Shown here one piece after another: positions 53,479 through 63,784 of a DNA stretch of 64,000 bases (within the stretch, counting starts at the first letter, position 1; each line of letters opens with the position of its first letter). Source of the stretch: Acholeplasmatales bacterium (GTDB lineage Bacteria > Bacillota_I > Bacilli_A > Acholeplasmatales > Anaeroplasmataceae). Both the position numbers and the translations under genes were made by a program. The stretch covers positions 62,001 to 126,000 of the forward strand of contig JAFTDB010000005.1 in the NCBI GenBank assembly GCA_017454375.1. The letters are read 5' to 3'. Under the pieces are notes generated by a model. It worked only from the letters and a program-made list of their open reading frames with translations. It did not search any database and was not told where the DNA came from.

Positions 53479-54558
53479 ATGAAATGCTTACAAGGTATGG
53501 CTGGAACCTTATATCAGCCTGAAATAGTTAAAAAATTAACCGATTTATATACATTTAAAGGTAAGGATTTCTATTATGAGGATGTACTAAAAAGCTATAT
53601 GGCTGGTATCATCAATGAAACTATCGAAAAGGACAGTTTATATGCTTCCTTGATACTTGAGTTGAATGTTACAGAAAGTCGTAAAAAAGCCATCTTAAAA
53701 AAGGACTCAGAGCCTAAAACAAAAGATGAGAAGGTATTAGCTAATTTAAAAAAGATATTTACCATTATTCAAACTAAGGGTACAGATCTAGAATTAACTG
53801 ATAACGAATTTCTATTACTAGCTAATATGGTATTTGATGGTACAACTAAAATCCATTACCGAACTGAAACGAAAACAATTAAAACACCTGGTTTATTTGA
53901 GGATAGAGTAAAGGTCTCTATGCGTGACTCAATGGCTGAGGAGATTAAAGAATATAAAAATGCGATTTTACGCGATTCTTTAGAGCCAGTGAGTGTAATT
54001 ACTAGTATCTATGTAGATCTATTAAATATGAAGTGTTTTAGCGAGAATAACGACTTTATTTCGCTAATCATTGCATATGCATTATTAGTATCTCAAAGAT
54101 TCAATGTATTTAAGTATCTAAGCTTCTTTGAAATATACTACAATAAGATGAGCGAGCTTAAGGTTTTAGAGGCTGGAGCATCATTAAACTGGGAATTAGG
54201 ACACTCAAACACTAATATGCTATATAGAGCATTAATTGAGCTTTTGCTTGGTGGATATACAAAGACTGAGAAATTAGTCGTAGATTTCAATTTCGATAGA
54301 AAATTAAGAAAGATAGATAATGTAGAGGCTACAATCATGAAGCTTCCTACAATATTCACTAGAAAGGATTTAAAGGAGGCTTGCCCTAGATTATCTGATT
54401 CAACTATCAATAGAGCTTTAGATGATTTAAAGAACCAAGGTAAGATAAGACCTAACGGAACTGGTAGATCAGCAAGCTGGATGAAGATAGTAGATAACGA
54501 GGCATTCTCAATTAGTGGAAATCAAATTAACATATTTGAATTGATGGGTGAAGAATAA
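53479..54558 (+). CDS. Fic-fold-like protein with degenerate active site and C-terminal winged helix
   Basis: Residues about 280-335 form a winged helix like that at the C-terminus of many Fic family proteins (FTRKDLKEACPRLSDSTINR, then GKIRPNGTGRSASWMK). The middle matches the Fic helical core, but the catalytic stretch HPFxDGNGR reads KCFSENNDF (residues 185-193), so His is Lys and the GNGR anion site is lost. Fic enzymes AMPylate or otherwise modify proteins; this one is unlikely to do so by the known mechanism. It may be a DNA-binding regulator that kept the fold. The assignment is by motif alignment only. AGAGGT is eight bases before the start; a terminator follows. Confidence 0.5.
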   Translation: MKCLQGMAGTLYQPEIVKKLTDLYTFKGKDFYYEDVLKSYMAGIINETIEKDSLYASLILELNVTESRKKAILKKDSEPKTKDEKVLANLKKIFTIIQTKGTDLELTDNEFLLLANMVFDGTTKIHYRTETKTIKTPGLFEDRVKVSMRDSMAEEIKEYKNAILRDSLEPVSVITSIYVDLLNMKCFSENNDFISLIIAYALLVSQRFNVFKYLSFFEIYYNKMSELKVLEAGASLNWELGHSNTNMLYRALIELLLGGYTKTEKLVVDFNFDRKLRKIDNVEATIMKLPTIFTRKDLKEACPRLSDSTINRALDDLKNQGKIRPNGTGRSASWMKIVDNEAFSISGNQINIFELMGEE

Positions 54559-54569
54559 TAAATAGATAA

Positions 54570-54611
54570 GTACTCTTGTATAGGTGTAAGCCATGCAGGA
54601 GTATTTTTTTA
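54570..54611 (+). terminator. Rho-independent terminator after the Fic-like gene
   Basis: TACTCTTGTAT (54571-54581) pairs with ATGCAGGAGTA (54593-54603) through G-U pairs, followed by seven T. Confidence 0.75.
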
Positions 54612-55463
54612 TTTCAAAATTGAAGTAGTATTGATTACTAGATTATAAAGTATTTCACAATATTTAAATATACAAATAATTACACTGAACAAAATACGCA
54701 TAAATAATGGAAAATATTTTTGAGCGTCTTAGTATCTACCCATAGTGTCCAGCGGAAGAAGAAGAGGAAGAAGCTAAAAATCGTGTTTTCATTTTTGACA
54801 TGTAAAAATTCATAAAATTAAGATGAAGATCTGAGTTCTCAGGTAAATTAGCGTTTAGATGAAGAATTACCCAGAAAACAGTAAATTCATTTTATCGTTA
54901 AAATCTTTGATTCTTCTTAATCATACTCAAATAGGAGTATAAGATAGTGTTTATTTCAAAAATTTCTCTACAAAATCCCATTTAAATACCCTCAAATACA
55001 CCTTTTGATTATTGTAAAAGAAGCTTATCCTAGCTTTTGCTTTATATAAATAAGTTATCATAATATATATTATGTTAACCAATAATAAATGCTTTAGTAA
55101 TGCGATTATTTATATAAAGTGGAAAATGATTAAAAATGTTAATATTCTATATCTTCTTATTTTTGGATAAAATAAAAAATCTGCATTTGAAAAATCGAGC
55201 TTTCCATGGATGAACAACTAATAAGCTTGTCTTCTTAAATTCAGATCGTAGTTTTAAAAAGTTACTGAAAATGAATGAAAATGGACGCGTTCCTCTCATA
55301 TATTTTACGAAAATCTACGAAAATATAGGTCTCAAAAATGAAAAACCGCATCAAATAAGGTTTAATAGCGTCCTTTTTTATGAAAATGGGTATGAAAACG
55401 CTTGTTATATACATATATTATGTCACAATATACAATACTAATTACTAATTAGATTTTGAAATA
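54612..55463. other. Gene-free AT-rich stretch, about 850 bases
   Basis: No open frame of 60 or more codons and no recognised RNA is seen here. It holds a purine-rich tract (54753-54775, mostly GAAGAAG), an open frame of about 56 codons from ATG 55271 without a ribosome site, and a GC-rich complementary pair GGACGC (55283-55288) and GCGTCC (55368-55373), the latter followed by six T. The pair could close an unknown structured RNA ending in a terminator. A decayed gene is also possible. Confidence 0.4.
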
Positions 55464-55498
55464 TATAATAAAAAAGGCATATGGATGTACCATATACC
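55464..55498 (-). terminator. Terminator of the preT-adh minus-strand operon
   Basis: On the minus strand GGTATATGG pairs with CCATATGCC (one G-U) and is followed by TTTTTTATT. Confidence 0.82.
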
Positions 55499-55541
55499 TC
55501 TATTATCTCTGTATTTAGCTTATATAATGACTATATTAAGG

Positions 55542-56717
55542 CTAGTATGCTGCCTTATATATTTCAAGCGCCATATCAAAATCTACATTAATAATGTCAT
55601 TAAATGATTTGCTTTTATTGTTAGTTAACCTTAGTGCCATAGGCTCTAAGCTCTCATATGTTACCCCAAACTCCCTCAATTGAGCTGGCATACCTATTTC
55701 TACATAATATGCCTTTAACTTATTTATTGCATTAATAATGTCACTTTCTTTATTATCTGTTGGAGTGACTTCCATCACCTCATATGCGAATCTAAGGAAT
55801 CTATCAGGCTGTGCCTTATATGCTTTTAAAGCCCATGAAGGCCATAATACAGCTAATCCAGCACCATGAGCTATATTATCATATGTAGCTGATAATTCAT
55901 GCTCTAGCTGGTGTACAGACATCAAGAATTCTCTTCCACAATGTGTTAAACCGTTATGTGATATACTGTTAGCCCACATCAAATTAGCCCTTGCTTGGTA
56001 GTTTGTAGGCTCATTGATTGCTACTATACCCTCTTTATAGACCGTTTTTAAGAGGCCTAGAGCGAGATTATCTGTTAGGGTGGTATCATTATCCCCTTTT
56101 GAGAAAAAACGCTCTAAAGTGTGCATCATAATGTCTACAACGCCACATGCTGTTTGATACTTAGATACTGTATATGTTAATTTAGGATCTAAGATGGCAA
56201 ATAAAGGTCTATTTAATTCGCTATTAAAGCCTGTTTTCTGCCATGTAGTATCATTTGTTATAACACATGAATTAGACATATCACTGCCAGATGCTGATAA
56301 GGTTAGTATTACACCCACAGGAATATGTTCTTTTGGTGTCTCTTTTTTAATATTAAATAGCCATGGAGAGAAATCTACCTTACATCCTACAGCTATTGAT
56401 TTAGCTGAATCTATGACTGATCCACCACCAACAGCTAATATCATATCTACTTTTTCTCTTTTTAATATTTCTATTCCTTTTTCTACTAAGCTTAGCTTAG
56501 GGTTAGGCTCTACTCCGCCTAATTCGACATAATCAATGCCATTTTCTCGTAATTTGGCAGTAATAATGTCAAAAAGTCCGCTCTTTTTGAGCGAACTTTG
56601 ACCATAATGAAATAATATCTTTTTAAAACCATACTCTTTTATAATACTGCCAATATTCAATTCTTCATCTTTTCCGAAATATACTTTTGTCGGTGTATTA
56701 TAAATAAAGTTTAACAT
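55542..56717 (-). CDS. Iron-containing alcohol dehydrogenase (butanol dehydrogenase-like)
   Basis: The 391-residue protein has NTPTKVYFGKDEELNIG, typical of the butanol dehydrogenase branch, the cofactor motif AVGGGSVIDSAKSIA, and metal ligands in DIMMHTLERFF, HQLEHELSATYD and NIAHGAGLAVLWP. It interconverts aldehydes and alcohols with NAD(P)H, a fermentation step. It is the last gene of the minus-strand run, one base after deoB. Confidence 0.9.
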   Translation of the reverse strand: MLNFIYNTPTKVYFGKDEELNIGSIIKEYGFKKILFHYGQSSLKKSGLFDIITAKLRENGIDYVELGGVEPNPKLSLVEKGIEILKREKVDMILAVGGGSVIDSAKSIAVGCKVDFSPWLFNIKKETPKEHIPVGVILTLSASGSDMSNSCVITNDTTWQKTGFNSELNRPLFAILDPKLTYTVSKYQTACGVVDIMMHTLERFFSKGDNDTTLTDNLALGLLKTVYKEGIVAINEPTNYQARANLMWANSISHNGLTHCGREFLMSVHQLEHELSATYDNIAHGAGLAVLWPSWALKAYKAQPDRFLRFAYEVMEVTPTDNKESDIINAINKLKAYYVEIGMPAQLREFGVTYESLEPMALRLTNNKSKSFNDIINVDFDMALEIYKAAY

Positions 56718-56718
56718 T

Positions 56719-57897
56719 TTATTTTAAGTCTCCTAAGAAAGATTCACCGATTTTTGGAGCTTTTACACCGAAGTTTTCAGCGATTGTAGCACCTAAATCA
56801 GCAAATGATGATCTAACACCAAGTGATCCACCTGTTGTAGATTTAGAGAATGCGATTACTGGTACATATTCTCTTGTGTGGTCTGTACCTGTCCAAGTAG
56901 GGTCATTACCATGATCTGCTGTAATGATTACTAAATCGTCTTCTTTTAAATATTTAGTTAATTCGACTAAATCCCTGTCGAACTCTTCTAAAGCCATTTT
57001 ATAGCCCTTAGGATCTCTTCTATGGCCATATAAAGCATCGAAGTCAACTAAGTTAGCGAAGCATAGGCCTGTGAAGTCTTTTTGAGCCATTTCATTAGCA
57101 ATTTCCATACCATTGTGGTTAGAAACTGACTTATGAGCCTCTGTAATACCGCATGTATTGAAGATATCATTGATTTTACCAATTGAAATAACGTCATATC
57201 CAGCATCTTTTAATTCATCAAGTGTAGTTCTATCAGATGGAGATAAAGCATAGTCATGACGGTTTGGAGTACGCTTAAATTCATCTTTTGATTCACCAAC
57301 GAATGGTCTAGCGATAATTCTTCCTAGCATCCATTCAGGCTTCATACAGATTTCTCTAGCAATTTTGCAGCATCTGTATAGCTCTTCTAATCCGAAATAT
57401 TTTTCATGACAAGCAATTTGTAAAACTGAATCTGCTGATGTATAAACGATCATTGCGCCTGTTTTGATATGTTCTTCGCCTAATTCCTTTAGAATTTCAG
57501 TACCAGAAGCTGCATAGTTACCAATTACCTTATGGCCTGTTTTAGCCTCTAATTCATCGATTAATTCCTTAGGGAAGCCAGTATCAGTGAATGTCTTAAA
57601 TGGTACTGTAGTCTTAATTCCCATAAATTCCCAGTGGCCAGTCATTGTATCCTTGCCTCTAGAAGCTTCATCCATTTTACCATAGAAGCCCTTCTTAGAA
57701 TCTACCTTTTTGACACCTTTAATGTCAGTTAGGTTACCATATCCTAAGCTTTCCATCATAGGAAGACTAATACCACCTTCATGTTCAGCGATATGTCCTA
57801 TTGTATTTGCACCTTCATCACCATATTGGTAAGAAAGAGGTGCAGTTCCACAGCCTGCAGAGTCACAGACAATTAAAAATACTCTTTTAAATTTCAT
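56719..57897 (-). CDS. deoB: Phosphopentomutase
   Basis: DeoB interconverts ribose or deoxyribose 1-phosphate and 5-phosphate in nucleoside breakdown. The metal motif [25 protein letters not shown] and [22 protein letters not shown] are characteristic. The length of 392 residues is typical. The xerD-deoB order is as in Bacillus. Its place after preT-preA fits pyrimidine nucleoside use. Confidence 0.95.
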   Translation of the reverse strand: MKFKRVFLIVCDSAGCGTAPLSYQYGDEGANTIGHIAEHEGGISLPMMESLGYGNLTDIKGVKKVDSKKGFYGKMDEASRGKDTMTGHWEFMGIKTTVPFKTFTDTGFPKELIDELEAKTGHKVIGNYAASGTEILKELGEEHIKTGAMIVYTSADSVLQIACHEKYFGLEELYRCCKIAREICMKPEWMLGRIIARPFVGESKDEFKRTPNRHDYALSPSDRTTLDELKDAGYDVISIGKINDIFNTCGITEAHKSVSNHNGMEIANEMAQKDFTGLCFANLVDFDALYGHRRDPKGYKMALEEFDRDLVELTKYLKEDDLVIITADHGNDPTWTGTDHTREYVPVIAFSKSTTGGSLGVRSSFADLGATIAENFGVKAPKIGESFLGDLK

Positions 57898-57900
57898 TTT

Positions 57901-58830
57901 TTAATCCTCTTCTTTCTTTATTTTTGCTAGGGGATGAGCCCTATCATAAACATCTTTTAATCTATCACTATCCACATGAGTATATCTTTGGGTAGTGGAT
58001 ATGTCCTCGTGTCCTAGTAATTCCTGGACAACTCTTAAATCTGTACCACCTTCAAGTAGGTGTGTAGCGAAGCTATGTCTAATGGTATGAGGAGATATCT
58101 CCTTAGTTATACCGTTATCTGAAGCCAATTTCTTTATAAATTTAAAGAAACCCTGTCTAGACATCTGTTCTCCCTTATAGTTAAAAAACAACAGATTACT
58201 AGGCTTATTAGCTATATACCCTCTTCCCTTTTCTAAGTATTTTCTTAGAGCCTGGGCTGCCATATCACCAAGTGGTACCATTCTTTCTTTATTTCCTTTT
58301 CCTACTACAACCATATATTGTTCTCTTAAATGGAGATCCTGAAGCTTTAAATCAAGTAATTCAGATATACGTAAGCCAGAAGCATATAATGTCTCCATCA
58401 TAGCCCTATTACGCAAATCTAGAGGTTCTTCACCATCTATTGATTCTATCATCTTAGCTACTTCCTCTCTAGTTAATACAGTAGGAAGTGGTTTATCCAT
58501 CTTAACTGAATCAATATATTCAGCAGGATTGGTATCAGTATAATTATTTTCTTTTAAGAACTTATGAAATCTCTTGATTACTACTATCTTTCTAGCAATT
58601 GTACTCTTAGTAAGCTCTTTTCTCTTTAGAGAAGCTAGATATTTCATTATATCTTCTCTAGTTATATCATTAACATCTTCTATGCCTTGATATTTATACA
58701 AAAACTTAGAATATTGTTCCAAATCTGTAATATACGCATTAATAGTGTTACTTGATTCACGCTTAACGTTATTTAGATAATACTTAAAATCAGTTATTTC
58801 ATAAAAAACAGATTCATCTATTTCTTTCAT
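57901..58830 (-). CDS. xerD: Site-specific tyrosine recombinase XerD
   Basis: XerD with XerC resolves chromosome dimers. The N-terminal SAM-like domain and the catalytic residues are present: Arg in YASGLRISELLDL, His-x-x-Arg in SPHTIRHSFATHLL, His in LLGHEDISTTQ and Tyr in TQRYTHV. The length of 309 residues is near the usual 295-300. XerC and XerD are hard to tell apart by eye; the deoB neighbour favours XerD. It is not part of a mobile element. It overlaps hemW by four bases. Confidence 0.88.
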   Translation of the reverse strand: MKEIDESVFYEITDFKYYLNNVKRESSNTINAYITDLEQYSKFLYKYQGIEDVNDITREDIMKYLASLKRKELTKSTIARKIVVIKRFHKFLKENNYTDTNPAEYIDSVKMDKPLPTVLTREEVAKMIESIDGEEPLDLRNRAMMETLYASGLRISELLDLKLQDLHLREQYMVVVGKGNKERMVPLGDMAAQALRKYLEKGRGYIANKPSNLLFFNYKGEQMSRQGFFKFIKKLASDNGITKEISPHTIRHSFATHLLEGGTDLRVVQELLGHEDISTTQRYTHVDSDRLKDVYDRAHPLAKIKKEED

Positions 58831-59915
58831 ATAATATCCTCTAATACTACATTACTAATAAACATCTTATTTTCAACGATGTATATTCTATCATCTTTTT
58901 GTCTTAAAATCTCTAATTTTAAGTATTTTTTTAAATCAAAATCATCAAAAATATCAGATTTAAATATATTTCTATATTTAGATACAGAAACACCATCTAT
59001 TAGCCTTAACCCCATGATTAGGTATTCCTTCTTACGATCTAGGGTTGTCATCTTCTCTTTTGTATCTACTGGAGATACCAAATAATCCTTCATATTCTTA
59101 TGATTTGTGTATCTATAACCATTTAAATCACCAGATGCCCCAAGTCCTACACCTATATATTCATCTAAATTCCAATATTTTAGGTTATGGATGCTTGGCT
59201 TGCCCTTATGATAATTAGATACCTCATAATGAATATAGCCATGCTTTTTCATTTCTTCATTAATATAGTCATACATATCCGCTACTAAATCATCGTCTAA
59301 TAGATCTAAATTATGATTTTTAAGCATATGCATGAAGATTGTCTTATCTTCTAAGATAAGTGAATAATATGAAATATGGTCTGGATTTAAGGAAAATGCC
59401 ATATTTAAATCATATTTGACATCATTTATGTCAGTACCTGGTATACCGAATATCAAGTCTATATTGACATTATTAATGCCTAAACTACGCATTAAGGTTA
59501 TTTTCTCTTGAATCATAGCTAAATTATGATGTCTATTAAGTAATTTAATAGATTCTTCTTTAAATGATTCTACACCCATTGAATACCTATTGATGTTATA
59601 TTTAATGCATAATTCTAATAGTTCTTTTGAAACAAGCTCAGGATTGAGCTCTATAGTGTTCTCTTTTGATTTTTTTAGTATATCTGATATCTTATCAAAT
59701 AAACGTTCTAAAAGCGCTAAAGATAGCGAATTTGGAGTTCCTCCGCCTATAAAGACTGAATCTATATCATATAAATCATCCTTATATGAGTCAATTTCAG
59801 CAAATAAATGGTCTATATATTCACTTTTAACCTTCTCACCCGATACCATTTTCGGGAAATCACAATAGCTACATATTGAATTACAGAATGGTATGTGAAT
59901 ATATAGACCTTTCAT
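58827..59915 (-). CDS. hemW: HemW family radical SAM protein
   Basis: The radical SAM cluster motif is CNSICSYCDF (Cys-x3-Cys-x2-Cys) near the N-terminus, followed by SVFIGGGTPNSL and later YEVSNY, as in HemW. HemW is thought to act as a haem chaperone and is not an oxygen-independent coproporphyrinogen oxidase, with which it is often confused. The length of 362 residues is typical. It is coupled to xerD. Confidence 0.88.
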   Translation of the reverse strand: MKGLYIHIPFCNSICSYCDFPKMVSGEKVKSEYIDHLFAEIDSYKDDLYDIDSVFIGGGTPNSLSLALLERLFDKISDILKKSKENTIELNPELVSKELLELCIKYNINRYSMGVESFKEESIKLLNRHHNLAMIQEKITLMRSLGINNVNIDLIFGIPGTDINDVKYDLNMAFSLNPDHISYYSLILEDKTIFMHMLKNHNLDLLDDDLVADMYDYINEEMKKHGYIHYEVSNYHKGKPSIHNLKYWNLDEYIGVGLGASGDLNGYRYTNHKNMKDYLVSPVDTKEKMTTLDRKKEYLIMGLRLIDGVSVSKYRNIFKSDIFDDFDLKKYLKLEILRQKDDRIYIVENKMFISNVVLEDII

Positions 59916-59924
59916 TAATTACTC

Positions 59925-61172
59925 CTATAATCTTATATTTTTTATACTTCTACCTGGTTTTGCAGTCTTTTTAAGTACTACTTCACCCTTAGAGATTGCG
60001 CCTACTGGGCATACTAAAGCACATAAATGACAACCTACACACTTGTTGTGGTCACATTCTGGCTTTCTTTCTTCTTCATGCCAAATCATTGCTTGATGTG
60101 CACCATCATAGCATGAGATGTAGCATCTACCACAGCCAACGCACATATCTTTATTAATTTCTGGATATACGATGTAATCTCTATCCAAATCTTCAGCTGG
60201 AATGATGTTTTTATTAGCTTTACCAACTAATTCTTCTAGTGAATCTACACCTTGTTCATCCATATAATGCATTAAACCATTTGTTAAATCCTCAACAATT
60301 CTATAGCCATATTGCATGATTGCTGTAGTAACTTGTAATGTTTTAGCACCTAAAAGGATGAATTCAGCTGCATCTTCCCAAGTCTCAATTCCACCTATAC
60401 CAGATATTTCAATACCTGGAATTCCTGTACGCATTTGTTGGATAAATCTTAGGGCAATTGGCTTAACTGCCTTACCAGAATATCCAGAAATTGAAGATTT
60501 ACCATTAACAATTGGCATACCAATCATCTTTTGTAAATCTACATTACATACAGATTTTACTGTATTAATAGCTGCAATACCATCGGCACCGCCCTCTAGG
60601 CAGGCTTTTGCTACTACAACCATATCAGTTACGTTTGGAGTCATTTTAGCCATCATAGGAAGCTTAGAGCCTCTTTTAACAGCTTGACAGTACTTCTTAC
60701 ATAATTCTGGGTTAGATCCAACATCACTACCCATAGCATGAGAAGTCATTTGAGGGCAAGATAGATTCATTTCAATCATATCTGCGCCTGCTTCAGTAAC
60801 TAATCTAGCTAGTTCTTCCCAAGTTTGCTCATCATTACCCATAATTGAAGCAATTAAGACCTTATTTGGGAATTCTTTTTTAAGTCTTCTTAGATCAGCT
60901 AGGTTTTCTTCTAGTGAATGCTCAGCTATTTGTTCCATGTTTTTAAAGCCTACAAATGGCTCTGCTTCCTTAGTTAAAGCATCAAAACGTGGAGAAACCT
61001 CGTTAATTATATAAGATTTAGGGCCGATTGTCTTAAATACAATGCCACCCCAGCCTACTTCATAGGCTTTCTTACACATATCATAGTCATTTCCTACTGG
61101 AGATGAAGATAAACAGAATGGATTAGGGAATTTAACTCCTAAGAAATTAATACTTAGATCTTTCTTAATCAT
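59925..61172 (-). CDS. preA: NAD-dependent dihydropyrimidine dehydrogenase subunit PreA
   Basis: PreA with PreT reduces uracil and thymine (or oxidises the dihydro forms). The FMN barrel has [17 protein letters not shown] with the catalytic Cys, and the C-terminus has two 4Fe-4S ferredoxin motifs ([11 protein letters not shown] and [12 protein letters not shown]). The length of 415 residues is typical. It follows preT by one base. Confidence 0.94.
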   Translation of the reverse strand: MIKKDLSINFLGVKFPNPFCLSSSPVGNDYDMCKKAYEVGWGGIVFKTIGPKSYIINEVSPRFDALTKEAEPFVGFKNMEQIAEHSLEENLADLRRLKKEFPNKVLIASIMGNDEQTWEELARLVTEAGADMIEMNLSCPQMTSHAMGSDVGSNPELCKKYCQAVKRGSKLPMMAKMTPNVTDMVVVAKACLEGGADGIAAINTVKSVCNVDLQKMIGMPIVNGKSSISGYSGKAVKPIALRFIQQMRTGIPGIEISGIGGIETWEDAAEFILLGAKTLQVTTAIMQYGYRIVEDLTNGLMHYMDEQGVDSLEELVGKANKNIIPAEDLDRDYIVYPEINKDMCVGCGRCYISCYDGAHQAMIWHEEERKPECDHNKCVGCHLCALVCPVGAISKGEVVLKKTAKPGRSIKNIRL

Positions 61173-61173
61173 A

Positions 61174-62382
61174 TTACTTTACCCCCAAGAACTTTTTTAC
61201 AGCAAAACATACTTCTTTACCTGTTCTTACTGCATGAACAACTGTCTTATCGCCTTCTGCGATATCACCAGCCATAAATAGATTACCACTATTTTTAACT
61301 TCTACTTCTTGTAGTTTATTAACATTTAAGCCAAATTTAGCTGCTTCAGTTTGTTGACCAACTGCTAAAATAACTAAATCAGCCTTGATTTTTAATTCAC
61401 TTTCGATATAACGATGTTTAAATTTAACTGTTTTACCACTTACAGCTACTGGTACATAACCATCAATGATGCTTACACCCTCAGCTTGAGCAGTTTGTAG
61501 TTCCTTTTTACTTGCTTTAAATTCTGCAAATGTCTCATAAACTACATCAGTTACTTGCTCTACACCTAATAATTTAAGGGTTGTAACAACGTCCATTGCT
61601 ACATCACCACCACCAATTACTAGAACATTTTGAGGTACTTTTACATTACCTTTTTTCTTTTTAGCGTCATGTAGGAAGTCTACAGCAGTCTTAGCAAATC
61701 TCTTACCTTCGAAAAGTGGTAGAGTCTTACCTTTACTATGACCAACTGCTAAAATTACAGCATCGTAGCTCTTTTTAAGCTCTTCTAGGCTCTCAACCTC
61801 ATGGTTAGTTACTATTTCTACGCCTAGCTTTTGGATCTTCTTAATTTCATTATCTACTACCTTAGATGGTAGACGATACTCAGGAATACCATAACGTAGG
61901 TATCCACCAGCCTTAGCTTCACGCTCAAAAATAGTTACATTGAAGCCTTCCATAGCTAAATAACCAGCACTTGATAAGCCAGCTGGGCCTGAGCCTACAA
62001 CAGCAATTTTCTTGCCGTTAGGAGCTTTTTTCTCTAAAATATCCATTTTAGTAGCTTCTTCAAAGTCAGTAACAAACTTTTGAATACCACCGATATTGAT
62101 AGGTTTATCAATACCACATCTTGAACAAGCCTTCTCACAATATCTTTCAGTAGGGCATACTCTAGCACAAATTCCACCTAGGATATTGTTTTCTCTGATT
62201 GTTTCTGCTGCTCCTTTAAAGTTTTTGAATCGAACTGAACGAATGAATTTAGCTGGATCTGTTCCAGCAGGACATGAATTTGAACATGGAGCATCTTCAC
62301 ATAAAAGACATCTACTAGCTTCTTCCATCACTAATTTAGGTGTGTAAGTTGCTTCATATTCTTCTAAATACTTCGCAGACAT
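61174..62382 (-). CDS. preT: NAD-dependent dihydropyrimidine dehydrogenase subunit PreT
   Basis: PreT is the FAD/Fe-S subunit that takes electrons from NAD(P)H for PreA. N-terminal cysteines ([31 protein letters not shown]) bind Fe-S clusters; the FAD motif [16 protein letters not shown] and the NAD(P) motif [15 protein letters not shown] follow. It resembles GltD, but the neighbouring preA fixes the assignment. AAAGGAGG precedes the start; it is the first gene of the minus-strand run to adh. Confidence 0.93.
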   Translation of the reverse strand: MSAKYLEEYEATYTPKLVMEEASRCLLCEDAPCSNSCPAGTDPAKFIRSVRFKNFKGAAETIRENNILGGICARVCPTERYCEKACSRCGIDKPINIGGIQKFVTDFEEATKMDILEKKAPNGKKIAVVGSGPAGLSSAGYLAMEGFNVTIFEREAKAGGYLRYGIPEYRLPSKVVDNEIKKIQKLGVEIVTNHEVESLEELKKSYDAVILAVGHSKGKTLPLFEGKRFAKTAVDFLHDAKKKKGNVKVPQNVLVIGGGDVAMDVVTTLKLLGVEQVTDVVYETFAEFKASKKELQTAQAEGVSIIDGYVPVAVSGKTVKFKHRYIESELKIKADLVILAVGQQTEAAKFGLNVNKLQEVEVKNSGNLFMAGDIAEGDKTVVHAVRTGKEVCFAVKKFLGVK

Positions 62383-62544
62383 ATTTTTCCTCCTTTATAC
62401 AAAGTATTATTTATTTATGTTAATTTTTAAAAATCGGCTTTATATAAATATAAATTGAATAGATTAGGACATTTAATTATACTATATTTTTATTAAATAA
62501 TCAATTTGTATAAATGAGTTTTAACTAAAATTATTTATAAATAT

Positions 62545-62576
62545 AAATAAAAAGCCCATCTAATCACTTAGATGGG
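62545..62576 (-). terminator. Terminator of the thiT unit
   Basis: On the minus strand CCCATCTAA pairs with TTAGATGGG around a four-base loop, followed by CTTTTTATTT. Confidence 0.85.
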
Positions 62577-62589
62577 ATAATTTTAAATA

Positions 62590-63039
62590 TTACTTGTTCT
62601 TCTTATATTTAATAACCATTTGGAATGCAAATGCTACTAACATTACTAATGTTACAAGTCCAAAATAGAAATAAATTTGATTTTCTGAATAAATTGGACC
62701 TAAATCCTTACCTTTTGAAGCACCCTTAGTTAAAGCCTTTAAGAATACTCCTAAAGAATAGAATGATGACACAGTTACTACTACACCATATGCTACATCA
62801 AATAATGCACCATTTTGGCGATTTTTTAAGTAATTTACAAGTGAAATTACTGTTGCAGCTAAGATAATTAATGTAGCAAATGTAGTTACTAAATAATCTT
62901 TATTAAATGAAATTTCAAATGAACCAGCACCATAATCTTCATAATAGAATGAATTGATATATAAAACTAATGAGAATACAAATGCTAAAAGAGCAGCAGC
63001 TACATATAAGCATTTAACTATTAAATTTTTATCTTTCAT
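62590..63039 (-). CDS. Four-helix membrane protein cotranscribed with thiT
   Basis: The 149-residue protein has four hydrophobic segments (about residues 8-28, 49-69, 82-102 and 124-143) and a basic C-terminus. I do not recognise a family. It overlaps the end of thiT by 11 bases and shares its TPP riboswitch, so it may relate to thiamine uptake, or be a passenger. Confidence 0.65.
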   Translation of the reverse strand: MKDKNLIVKCLYVAAALLAFVFSLVLYINSFYYEDYGAGSFEISFNKDYLVTTFATLIILAATVISLVNYLKNRQNGALFDVAYGVVVTVSSFYSLGVFLKALTKGASKGKDLGPIYSENQIYFYFGLVTLVMLVAFAFQMVIKYKKNK

Positions 63040-63715
63040 CGCTTGCTACCTCTTTTTCTTCTTCATTATCTTCAATTTCTTCAGCCTTTACTTCCATACC
63101 TACATTAAGAATTTGAGGATAGAATTTAGCTAAAATTACCATTACACCTGTACATAAGATGATATTTGGTATGCAATAAGCACCATTATATACAAATGAG
63201 AACCACCAGCTATCACCAGCAACACCTAAGAATGTGTTATTTGGATCTAAATAGAATAGACCACCAGCAATTACATGTGATGAATACTTTAATAGACCAC
63301 CAACTACACAACCGATAAGAATTGCTACTAATTGGCCTTTAAAGTCTTCTTTTTTATGATACATTCCACTAAATGCACCACATACACCTACTAAAGTATA
63401 AGCAAATACATAATCTAGTAGTACCTGGAAGAATGGTGCCATAGCCTTTAAAAAGCCATTATCATAGTTTGCACCACTAATAACATAGATACCAGATAGC
63501 ATTTGTACTAGTGATAAAACTAGTCCACATAGTACTCCTGGTACTAAGCCTCTTCTATAACCAATAATAAATATTGGTAACATCGCAAAGCCTATAGAGC
63601 CACCAGATGGGAACATTCCACGGGAATATCCGCCTTGTAGAGCATCTAAAGCGAATCCTAAGGCTGCAAATATGGCAATTTCTGCCAGAATTCGAACATT
63701 AAATTTTTCTTTCAT
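63029..63715 (-). CDS. thiT: Energy-coupled thiamine transporter ThiT
   Basis: ThiT is the thiamine-binding S component of an ECF transporter. The 228-residue protein has six membrane helices and the ThiT-type stretch MFPSGGSIGFAMLPIFIIGYRRG in loop L1 to helix 2, and LLDYVFAYTLVGVCG. The C-terminal tail is acidic. The TPP riboswitch upstream supports thiamine as substrate. The shared energising EcfA/A'/T module is not in the window. AAAGGAG precedes the start. Confidence 0.92.
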   Translation of the reverse strand: MKEKFNVRILAEIAIFAALGFALDALQGGYSRGMFPSGGSIGFAMLPIFIIGYRRGLVPGVLCGLVLSLVQMLSGIYVISGANYDNGFLKAMAPFFQVLLDYVFAYTLVGVCGAFSGMYHKKEDFKGQLVAILIGCVVGGLLKYSSHVIAGGLFYLDPNNTFLGVAGDSWWFSFVYNGAYCIPNIILCTGVMVILAKFYPQILNVGMEVKAEEIEDNEEEKEVASDER

Positions 63716-63734
63716 AATCTCTCTCCTTTACAAA

Positions 63735-63757
63735 TAAAAAAATGTCCGCTAGGACAT
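63735..63757 (-). terminator. Riboswitch-controlled terminator before thiT
   Basis: On the minus strand ATGTCC pairs with GGACAT around a four-base loop, followed by TTTTTTT. It lies between the TPP aptamer and thiT, so ligand binding should favour termination. Confidence 0.85.
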
Positions 63758-63784
63758 GCATAAAAAGGATATGTTTATACCACA

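Noticed and set aside
55271..55441. Short open frame of about 56 codons in the gene-free stretch
   Set aside because: No ribosome site, no recognisable family, and it runs over a possible RNA stem; reported only as a remark.
57901..58830. Integrase of a mobile element
   Set aside because: The sequence and the deoB neighbour fit housekeeping XerD; no att sites or phage genes are near.
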